8,966 bases of DNA, taken from NCBI GenBank assembly GCA_902489745.1, contig CABUBB010000037.1:1-8966 (forward strand), given 5' to 3'. The notes below the pieces were generated by a model. It was not told the DNA's origin and ran no database searches. It worked only from the letters and a program-made list of their open reading frames with translations. The stretch comes from Metaruminococcus_A sp003150405 (GTDB lineage Bacteria; Bacillota; Clostridia; Oscillospirales; Ruminococcaceae). Shown here piece by piece: positions 1-5,071 of the stretch (positions are counted from its first letter, which is position 1; the number at the start of each line of letters is the position of its first letter). A program made the position numbers and the translations under genes.

Positions 1-57
1 GTTACCCGACCTACGCCCTTAGCAGGGGCGCCTCGTCACCAACTTGAGTACTTCTCC
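1..57 (-). tRNA. tRNA-Ser(GCU), partial (3' part outside window)
   Basis: Read on the minus strand, the gene starts at 57 with acceptor strand GGAGAAG, followed by a D arm with a CTC/GAG stem. The anticodon stem is CGCCC/GGGCG around the loop CTGCTAA, giving anticodon GCU (plus-strand bases 21-23), which reads AGC/AGU serine codons. The beginning of a long class II variable arm follows and the window edge cuts it there, so the T arm and 3' acceptor strand are not visible. It lies 40 bases downstream of tRNA-Ser(UGA) with no terminator between them, so the two are probably co-transcribed and then processed. Confidence 0.9.
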
Positions 58-97
58 ATTAGGTGATGCCGCATAAATTTTTTATTCAAGAGAGATT

Positions 98-186
<89 letters not shown>

Positions 187-206
187 GAATTGTGTTTGAC
201 CTAAAT

Positions 207-235
207 ATATTAGCATGAAATAAAAAAGTTGTCAA
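207..235 (-). promoter_or_regulatory. Sigma-A promoter for the tRNA-Ser pair
   Basis: On the minus strand, -35 TTGACA (230-235) and -10 TAATAT (207-212) are separated by exactly 17 bases. The start point would be near 200, giving a short leader before the tRNA at 186. The -35 is a perfect match and the -10 matches 5 of 6, as expected for a stable-RNA promoter. It sits only 28 bases after the stop codon of the upstream ECF gene. Confidence 0.85.
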
Positions 236-263
236 CACATAATTCAGAGAGGAAGCAAAGATA

Positions 264-890
264 TTATACCTTTTTAAAACGAGTCAATGCCGGAATGACT
301 TTGGCGATTGCAATGGCGACCACCGCGGCAAGCGCAGCCTCCAGCAGACCGTTGGTTCCAATGACCGTTGCCATTGCACCGAAGAGGAGATCAAAGCCCA
401 TACCATTCGCCGCGGCATACTGCGGGCCAAAGAAGATGTAGATACCGCCGAGCACGAGTACCGAGTGCAAAATGGTTGAAACAATAGCAGAAATGGCGCA
501 GGCAAAATAACCGCGCTTGTCAATATAGCTGATACCCTTGTAAAGCAGTGCAGCAACAAGGCCGAGCAGGATACGCGGAACAAAGCAGATGACAAGGCTC
601 CACGCGTTTCCGGAGAATTCACCCATGGAATAAAACGGAGTGAAAACGAAGGCAAGCGGACTTGGCGGCATAAAGGTCCAAACCAGAAAGCTCAGCAGGC
701 CAAACACAAACCCCATAAAGGTACCTGCGCCAGTACCGAGCACAATGGCGGCGACAATAACCGGGATATGCGCAAGGGTTGCAACCAACGGACCGATGGG
801 AAGGGAACCAAGCGGAGTGAGGGCAAAAACAATCTCGATGGCGATTAGGATGCCAAGCTGTGCTAAAAGCCGCGTATTGGTCTTTTTCAT
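264..890 (-). CDS. ECF transporter S component, probably pantothenate-type (PanT-like)
   Basis: This 208-residue, very hydrophobic protein has about six predicted membrane helices, the size and shape of the substrate-binding S component of energy-coupling factor (ECF) vitamin transporters. The segment from about residue 33 to 68 (GPLVATLAHIPVIVAAIVLG, then a Gly-rich helix) resembles the ECF S-component family PF12822. S components bind the vitamin in the membrane and use a shared EcfA-EcfA'-EcfT energising module. That module is not encoded here, so a group II system with the module elsewhere is likely. The start ATG at 890 has AGGAGG (898-903) 7 bases upstream. The gene follows coaX by 41 bases on the same strand, which suggests pantothenate as substrate; this is inferred from context, not from binding residues. 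No clear terminator follows the stop. Family assignment is firm and substrate is moderate. Confidence 0.85.
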   Translation of the reverse strand: MKKTNTRLLAQLGILIAIEIVFALTPLGSLPIGPLVATLAHIPVIVAAIVLGTGAGTFMGFVFGLLSFLVWTFMPPSPLAFVFTPFYSMGEFSGNAWSLVICFVPRILLGLVAALLYKGISYIDKRGYFACAISAIVSTILHSVLVLGGIYIFFGPQYAAANGMGFDLLFGAMATVIGTNGLLEAALAAVVAIAIAKVIPALTRFKKV

Positions 891-931
891 ATTGCTGCCT
901 CCTACAATGATTGATTCGGCGGAAGGTTCCT

Positions 932-1702
932 TTATTCGCCGGTATTCATCTGGTAAATTTGGTACAATCCGTCTAGAACAAGATTGCGGTTGATGGTGAT
1001 TTTATCGCGGCAAAACGGGATGATGATGCTGGACAATCCACCAGTGGCAACAACCGAAACATCGTCCCCCAAAACCGAAGCGTAACGCTGAATCATCCCA
1101 TCGACCATGCTAGCAGTTCCATAAACAATTCCGGATTTCATGGAATCAATGGAAGTGGTGCCAATTATTTCGGAAACGGATTCGAGGTTGATTTGCGGAA
1201 GCTGCGCAGTCCGCGCGGAAAGGGCCTCCAGTGAAATGTTGACGCCCGGCATAATGGAACAGCCGAGAAAGGCGCCGTCCCGGTCTAAAGCCATGATTTT
1301 GGTGGCGGTGCCAAGGTCAATGATAATGCAGGGCATAGGGAACTGGCATTTTGCGGCGACCGAAGCGGAAATGAGATCGCTGCCCAGAATAGAGGGCTGC
1401 TTAATCTTAATGACCAAATCATGCCGGAGTTCCGGGCTGACCACAAAGACACGGCAGCCGAGCAGATGCTTGAGCGCATCGCGCAGCACTGGTGTAAGCG
1501 GAGGAACGACCGAGGAAATAATGGCGCCTTCAAAACAGTCGGTTCTGCAGTGGTAGAGGGAAAGAATGTTGGCAAACTCTACGGCGTACTGATCCTGCAT
1601 TTTAGAAACATTGGTTGCAATCCGTGAGACAAAGGCAAGCTCTCCGTCACGGTAACAGCCAATTACAATGTTGGTATTGCCAACGTCGATGGCGAATATC
1701 AC
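932..1702 (-). CDS. coaX: Type III pantothenate kinase
   Basis: This enzyme phosphorylates pantothenate to 4'-phosphopantothenate, the first committed step of coenzyme A synthesis, in the cytosol. The 256 residues match the family's usual length of about 255-260. Visible ASKHA-fold motifs are phosphate-1 DVGNTN (residues 6-11), the catalytic-Asp region LGSDLI (106-111, D109), phosphate-2 DLGTAT (129-134) and adenosine motif ATGGLS (219-224). The family normally has GxDR at the catalytic Asp; here Leu110 replaces Arg. I chose the GTG at 1702 because GGAGGG lies 6 bases upstream and the first conserved motif starts at residue 6. The frame stays open to 1888, but that extension would span the promoter and has no family similarity. 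An ECF S-component gene follows 41 bases downstream, probably as one vitamin B5 salvage operon. Confidence 0.95.
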   Translation of the reverse strand: MIFAIDVGNTNIVIGCYRDGELAFVSRIATNVSKMQDQYAVEFANILSLYHCRTDCFEGAIISSVVPPLTPVLRDALKHLLGCRVFVVSPELRHDLVIKIKQPSILGSDLISASVAAKCQFPMPCIIIDLGTATKIMALDRDGAFLGCSIMPGVNISLEALSARTAQLPQINLESVSEIIGTTSIDSMKSGIVYGTASMVDGMIQRYASVLGDDVSVVATGGLSSIIIPFCRDKITINRNLVLDGLYQIYQMNTGE

Positions 1703-1708
1703 GGAACG

Positions 1709-1714
1709 CCCTCC
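1709..1714 (-). promoter_or_regulatory. Ribosome binding site that sets the coaX GTG start
   Basis: GGAGGG on the minus strand lies 6 bases before the GTG at 1702. It supports this short form of CoaX over the longer open frame reaching 1888. Confidence 0.8.
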
Positions 1715-1735
1715 AATCCTTAATATTGTTTTCAT

Positions 1736-1764
1736 ATTATACCGCTTTTTGTCAAAAAATTCAA
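1736..1764 (-). promoter_or_regulatory. Promoter of the coaX-ECF operon
   Basis: On the minus strand, -10 TATAAT (1736-1741, perfect) is preceded after 17 bases by TTGAAT (1759-1764, 4 of 6). A perfect TTGACA also lies inside this spacer (1750-1755) but is only 8 bases from the -10, too close to act with it. Transcription would start near 1729, leaving a leader of about 27 bases before the GTG at 1702, with no room for a riboswitch after the start point. Confidence 0.7.
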
Positions 1765-1787
1765 CCATTCTCTGTAAATGGGTATAG

Positions 1788-1807
1788 CTTGTCTCTGGAT
1801 GGACAAG
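1788..1807. repeat. Short inverted repeat in the divergent intergenic region
   Basis: CTTGTC (1788-1793) and GACAAG (1802-1807) form a perfect 6-base inverted repeat around 8 bases. It lies 24 bases upstream of the coaX -35 and about 90 bases upstream of the divergent promoter at 1898. A third GACAAG copy occurs near 1834-1840. It could be a regulator site, but six-base arms are short enough to arise by chance. Confidence 0.3.
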
Positions 1808-1897
1808 GATAGGAAAGCGGGTGTTTTTGCCCGTGACAAGAAGAGATTGGAAAACGGCGAAAGAAGAGGGGGACTTTGTTTGTTTCACCGCTTTTCA

Positions 1898-1926
1898 TTG
1901 ACTTGGAGGCGAATTTGATTTATCAT
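1898..1926 (+). promoter_or_regulatory. Promoter of the AI-2E family gene and ymdB
   Basis: TTGACT (1898-1903, 5 of 6) and TATCAT (1921-1926, 5 of 6) are separated by exactly 17 bases. The start point would be near 1933, leaving about 24 bases to the ATG at 1957. It points away from the coaX promoter, so the two transcription units are divergent. Confidence 0.75.
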
Positions 1927-1956
1927 GAAAACAATAAGAAAAAGGCAGGTGCAAAT

Positions 1957-3291
1957 ATGAAATTTAAATGGGACAAGAGTTATTTTGGAATTGGCCTGAC
2001 CGCTTTTATTGTAATTGCCTGCAGTATATTATTTTATTTGCTCATCAACCGGTTTGACGTTATTTGGGATGGCATTAATTTTGTATTGCGGATATTAATG
2101 CCCATGATTGCAGGCATGGTCATTGCGTACCTGCTCAATCCATTGCTTAACTTTTTTGAAAAGACCTGCTTTAAAAAGGTGCAGCCACAGCTGAAGTATT
2201 CTAAAATACGGCGGGTGCTCAGTGTAACTTCAACATTTCTGTTGGCCTTGCTGTTGCTCACCGGGTTTTTCTGGCTGCTGATCCCGCAGCTTGTGGAAAG
2301 TATCAGCGGACTGGTGGACCAAATTCCGCGCTATCTCAACCAGGCCAAAGAATTTACAGACCAGCTGTTAAAAGATAATCCCTCTCTGGGTGAGCTTTTC
2401 CAAATTGATATTGCGGGTTTTTTCTCTTCGCTGCAGCAGGTACTCAATGGCATTGGCGATTATCTGCCCGCCATGCAGGATATTTTGAACGGTGCCACCC
2501 AGGGGGCGATGAGCGTTGTCAACAGCCTGATGAACATTTTTGTTGGATTTGTAGTGGCCATTTACCTGCTTTACAGCAAGGAGCGCTTTGCGGGCCAGTC
2601 CAAAAAGGTATTGTTTGCATTGTTCCCGCGCAATTTTACCCTTAAGACCATTGATATTCTTTCCCAAACCGACCGGATGTTCAGCGGCTACATTTTTGGC
2701 AAGGTTGTGGAAGCCTTTTGTGTTGCGGTGCTCTGCTTTATCGGCTGTACCATACTGGATATTCCATACGCCATCATCATTACGGTGATCATGTTTGTGT
2801 TTAACCTCATCCCGTTTTTCGGGCCGTTTATCGGTGCCATTCCTTGCACACTGCTGATTTTACTGGTTGATCCGCTCAAGGCGCTGTGGTTTGTTATCCT
2901 CATTTGTGTGCTGCAGCAGTTTGACGGCAACGTCATTGGTCCGATGATTCTGGGCAATCACACCGGGCTGACTTCGTTTTGGATTATCTTTTCTATCTTC
3001 CTGTTTGGCGGTTTGTTCGGATTTGTTGGGATGATCATCGGCGTGCCGACCTTTGCGGTTATTTATTCGCTCATTCGCGCCTTGGTAGAAAAACGGCTCC
3101 GGCAAAAGGGGATGCCGGTTTCGACCCGCGATTATATGAAGATGCGGCATGTTGTGCCGGAGGATTCGTTGGTGATTGTAGAGGAAACCACAAAAGAAAT
3201 GCGCAAGCCGCGAATTTTTACCAAAAAGCAAAAGGTTCCGGCGGATGAGCAGCTGGGCGAAAAGGAAACTGGTAAAGATACAAAGCAATAA
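1957..3291 (+). CDS. AI-2E/PerM-family membrane transporter (UPF0118)
   Basis: This 444-residue integral membrane protein has a helix layout typical of PF01594. Helices lie near residues 11-31, 42-62, 90-110, 187-207 and 250-270, and several more fill 272-375. A soluble segment at about 111-186 separates the third and fourth. Family-like motifs include NLIPFFGPFIGAIP (283-296) and the QxDGNVIGPMILG stretch (321-333). The charged C-terminal tail (about 376-444) has no recognised domain. Family members have been linked to autoinducer-2 export (TqsA) and Na+/H+ antiport; substrate here is unknown. I chose ATG 1957 because AGGTG lies 5 bases upstream and because an upstream TTG start at 1876 in the same frame would precede the promoter at 1898-1926. 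ymdB follows after 18 bases, so co-transcription is likely. Confidence 0.92.
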   Translation: MKFKWDKSYFGIGLTAFIVIACSILFYLLINRFDVIWDGINFVLRILMPMIAGMVIAYLLNPLLNFFEKTCFKKVQPQLKYSKIRRVLSVTSTFLLALLLLTGFFWLLIPQLVESISGLVDQIPRYLNQAKEFTDQLLKDNPSLGELFQIDIAGFFSSLQQVLNGIGDYLPAMQDILNGATQGAMSVVNSLMNIFVGFVVAIYLLYSKERFAGQSKKVLFALFPRNFTLKTIDILSQTDRMFSGYIFGKVVEAFCVAVLCFIGCTILDIPYAIIITVIMFVFNLIPFFGPFIGAIPCTLLILLVDPLKALWFVILICVLQQFDGNVIGPMILGNHTGLTSFWIIFSIFLFGGLFGFVGMIIGVPTFAVIYSLIRALVEKRLRQKGMPVSTRDYMKMRHVVPEDSLVIVEETTKEMRKPRIFTKKQKVPADEQLGEKETGKDTKQ

Positions 3292-3309
3292 AGGAACGGG
3301 GAACTGGTT

Positions 3310-4083
3310 TTGACAATTAAGGTATTGGCCATTGGAGATGTTGTCGGCAAAGAGGGCTGCGCGTTTTTGCGCAAACACCTTCCGGCGCTGCGGCAGACAC
3401 ACGGTGTAAACATGGTAGTTGCAAACGGCGAAAATTCTGCGGTGGGCAACGGTATCTTGCCTTCCTCGGCGGAGGATTTGTTTGCGAGCGGGGTGGATGT
3501 TATTACCACAGGCAACCATGTGTATAAACGGCGGGAGATCTACCCATATTTGGAAGAGCACCCCTTTATCATTCGTCCGGCGAACTATCCGGAGGGCGGC
3601 TACGGAAAAGGAGTTTGTATATACGACGGCGGCAGTTTTCGTGTTGCGGTTGTTAATTTGCAGGGGACGGTTTATATGGACCGCCTTGACTGCCCTTTCC
3701 GCACGATGGATTATCTGCTTAAAACCATTGATACACCTCTGGTGCTGGTGGATTTCCACGCTGAAGCGACCAGCGAGAAAAATGCGATGGGGTATTATCT
3801 CGATGGACGGGTCAGCGCGGTGTTCGGCACCCATACCCATGTGCCAACGGCGGATGAACGTGTCCTGGCGGGAGGGACAGGGTATATTACCGATCTTGGT
3901 ATGACCGGACCAAAAGAATCGGTGCTGGGAGTCAAACCGGAAAACGTACTCCGGCGGTTTACCACCCACCTGCCAACCCGCTTTGAAATTGCGCAATCTG
4001 CCTGCAAAATGGATGGAATTTTGTTGAATTTGGACAAAAACAGCGGCAAGTGTCTCGATATTTCACGGATTTGTATAATTTAG
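3310..4083 (+). CDS. ymdB: YmdB-family metallophosphoesterase (TIGR00282 type)
   Basis: This 257-residue protein matches the Bacillus YmdB family, which hydrolyses cyclic nucleotides such as 2',3'-cAMP using two metal ions and affects the switch between motility and biofilm formation. Expected metal ligands are visible: D10 (GDVVG), E41 and N42 (NGEN), N69 and H70 (TGNH), H150 (DFHAE), and H175 and H177 (GTHTHVP). Length is close to the Bacillus protein. The start is TTG at 3310, which puts the conserved IKVLAIGD strand at the extreme N terminus; GGGGA lies about 7 bases upstream. It follows the AI-2E-family gene by 18 bases and precedes spoVS by 130 bases. In B. subtilis the same pair follows rny (RNase Y), which is not in this position here. 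Confidence 0.93.
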   Translation: MTIKVLAIGDVVGKEGCAFLRKHLPALRQTHGVNMVVANGENSAVGNGILPSSAEDLFASGVDVITTGNHVYKRREIYPYLEEHPFIIRPANYPEGGYGKGVCIYDGGSFRVAVVNLQGTVYMDRLDCPFRTMDYLLKTIDTPLVLVDFHAEATSEKNAMGYYLDGRVSAVFGTHTHVPTADERVLAGGTGYITDLGMTGPKESVLGVKPENVLRRFTTHLPTRFEIAQSACKMDGILLNLDKNSGKCLDISRICII

Positions 4084-4104
4084 TGTAAAACCGTAGAATA
4101 ACCC

Positions 4105-4133
4105 TTGTAAATTGCGTTCCGTTGTACTAAAAT
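4105..4133 (+). promoter_or_regulatory. Candidate sigma-A-type promoter for spoVS
   Basis: TTGTAA (4105-4110, 4 of 6) and TAAAAT (4128-4133, 5 of 6) are separated by 17 bases in an A/T-rich gap after ymdB. A start near 4140 would give a leader of about 74 bases before spoVS. In B. subtilis spoVS is transcribed by sigma-H. A GTAGAATAA stretch near 4093-4101 resembles a sigma-H -10, but I see no AGGA-type -35 at the right distance. Confidence 0.5.
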
Positions 4134-4213
4134 AATAATATCCTGATAGATGATCTTCTAGAATAACACGATTGTGTCAACTTTGCGTGATACAAAACAA
4201 GGAGTTGTGAAGC

Positions 4214-4474
4214 ATGAACGTACTAAAAGTTTCAGCGAAATCTTTGCCAAATTCTGTAGCAGGCGCTATTGCCGGTGTCATTCGCGAGAACAATGAAGTT
4301 GAAATTCAGGCAGTTGGGGCAGGTGCTACCAACCAGGCTATTAAGTCCATTGCAATTGCACGCGGATATCTTGCGCCAACAGGTATCGATCTTGTGTGTA
4401 TTCCTGCATTTGCAAGCGTTGAAATTGACGGTGTGGAGCGTACAGCAATTAAATTAATTGTCATGGCGCGCTAA
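4214..4474 (+). CDS. spoVS: Stage V sporulation protein S
   Basis: This 86-residue protein is the same length as B. subtilis SpoVS and nearly collinear with it, from MNVLKVSAKSLPNSVAGA through EIQAVGAGATNQAIKSIAIA to ERTAIKLIVMAR. SpoVS is a small DNA/RNA-binding Alba-like protein; loss in Bacillus blocks spore coat assembly and changes septation. Start ATG 4214 has AAGGAG (4199-4204) 9 bases upstream. It has a candidate promoter in front and a strong terminator behind, so it can be expressed as a single gene as well as by read-through from ymdB. Its presence points to a spore-forming or formerly spore-forming lineage, although SpoVS homologues also occur in some non-sporulating bacteria. Confidence 0.96.
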   Translation: MNVLKVSAKSLPNSVAGAIAGVIRENNEVEIQAVGAGATNQAIKSIAIARGYLAPTGIDLVCIPAFASVEIDGVERTAIKLIVMAR

Positions 4475-4496
4475 ACAAATGGAAAATGTGGATGTT

Positions 4497-4535
4497 GCCC
4501 CGGTGCTGGATTGGGTTCGGCGCCGGGGCTTTTTT
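4497..4535 (+). terminator. Intrinsic terminator after spoVS
   Basis: GCCCCGGTGC (4497-4506) pairs with GCGCCGGGGC (4520-4529) as a 10-base-pair stem with one G-U pair and a 13-base loop. Six T residues (4530-4535) follow directly. It starts 22 bases after the spoVS stop and separates that unit from the yloU-fakA-recG unit. Confidence 0.92.
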
Positions 4536-4556
4536 GCCTGGAAAAAGGCGTTTTCC

Positions 4557-4585
4557 TTGACACAGAAAACGATTTGCATTAAACT
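4557..4585 (+). promoter_or_regulatory. Promoter of the yloU-fakA-recG unit
   Basis: Perfect -35 TTGACA (4557-4562), a 17-base spacer, then TAAACT (4580-4585, 4 of 6). It lies 21 bases after the preceding terminator. The start would be near 4592, leaving a leader of about 86 bases before the ATG at 4678. Confidence 0.7.
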
Positions 4586-4664
4586 ATGATTACATGTATG
4601 ATGATATTCGTTTTACAAATCCTATGATTGTAGGTTGGACGGACAGAGCTTCATGCAGGCCGTT

Positions 4665-4670
4665 AGGAGG
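4665..4670 (+). promoter_or_regulatory. Ribosome binding site that sets the yloU start
   Basis: AGGAGG lies 7 bases before ATG 4678. The in-frame ATG at 4672 would leave only 1 base, and the in-frame ATG at 4594 has no ribosome binding site. The start at 4678 also gives the usual family length. Confidence 0.85.
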
Positions 4671-4677
4671 AATGATT

Positions 4678-5031
4678 ATGGTAAGGGTAGAGAATCATCT
4701 TGGAACCATTGACATCTCCCATGAGTTTTTGGCCAATTTGGTCAGCAGCACGGTTATGGATTGCTTTGGCGTGGCCGGTATGTCTGCCGCGGGAGCGCAG
4801 CAGGGCTTTTTGAACCGCGTGCTTAAATTGGAAACGCCGCACCAAGGGGTTCGTGTGCGTTACCAGAAGTCAAGGCTGATCATTGAACTCCATATCATTG
4901 TGACCTATGGTACGAATGTTGCTGCGATTGTAAAAAGTATTATGAATAAAGTGCAGTATACAGTGGAAGAAATAACCGGCTTCCCGGTTGCAAAGGTAAA
5001 TGTTTTTGTGGACGGTATGAAAACGCAGTAA
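4678..5031 (+). CDS. yloU: Asp23/Gls24 family protein (YloU-like)
   Basis: This 117-residue protein of the PF03780 family opens with VENHLGTIDISHEFLANLV, the usual N-terminal pattern. It continues through the conserved GVAGM stretch and a VRVRYQ-IIELHIIVTYG strand pair, and ends with the VNVFVDG signature. Family members are small cell-envelope-associated or alkaline-stress proteins with no known enzyme activity. In B. subtilis yloU lies directly before yloV (fakA), as here with 40 bases between them, so the symbol rests on both similarity and position. A FakA-related role is possible but not established. The start was set by the AGGAGG at 4665-4670. Confidence 0.9.
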   Translation: MVRVENHLGTIDISHEFLANLVSSTVMDCFGVAGMSAAGAQQGFLNRVLKLETPHQGVRVRYQKSRLIIELHIIVTYGTNVAAIVKSIMNKVQYTVEEITGFPVAKVNVFVDGMKTQ

Positions 5032-5071
5032 TGCGGGGCGGTTCATTCAAAACGCAGAAAGGGTGCTGTAG

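Noticed and set aside
1703..1888. N-terminal extension of CoaX to an upstream GTG at 1888
   Set aside because: The extension spans the coaX promoter, lacks family similarity, and would give about 318 residues against the usual 255-260. The GTG at 1702 has a good ribosome binding site.
1876..1956. 27-residue N-terminal extension of the AI-2E-family protein from a TTG at 1876
   Set aside because: A TTGACT-17-TATCAT promoter lies inside it, and ATG 1957 has a suitable ribosome binding site.
1703..1956. Riboswitch or small RNA in the largest intergenic region
   Set aside because: Predicted leaders on both sides are only about 25 bases, and no conserved riboswitch core or strong extended structure is visible.
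3310..3338. TTGACA at the start of ymdB as an internal promoter
   Set aside because: The bases 17 downstream do not resemble a -10 box; TTG there is the start codon.
2860..3996. Long minus-strand open frame of 378 codons opposite the AI-2E gene and ymdB
   Set aside because: Its protein is rich in His, Arg, Asn and Gln with no recognisable domain, as expected for the antisense of a real gene. Both genes beneath it are clearly identified.
4171..4190. Spo0A box upstream of spoVS
   Set aside because: The nearest match, TGTCAAC, differs at two of seven positions from TGTCGAA, which is no better than chance in this A/T-rich stretch.
4594..4677. Upstream in-frame ATG at 4594 as start of the YloU-like protein, or a leader peptide
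   Set aside because: It has no ribosome binding site and sits at the predicted transcript start, whereas AGGAGG is optimally placed for ATG 4678.
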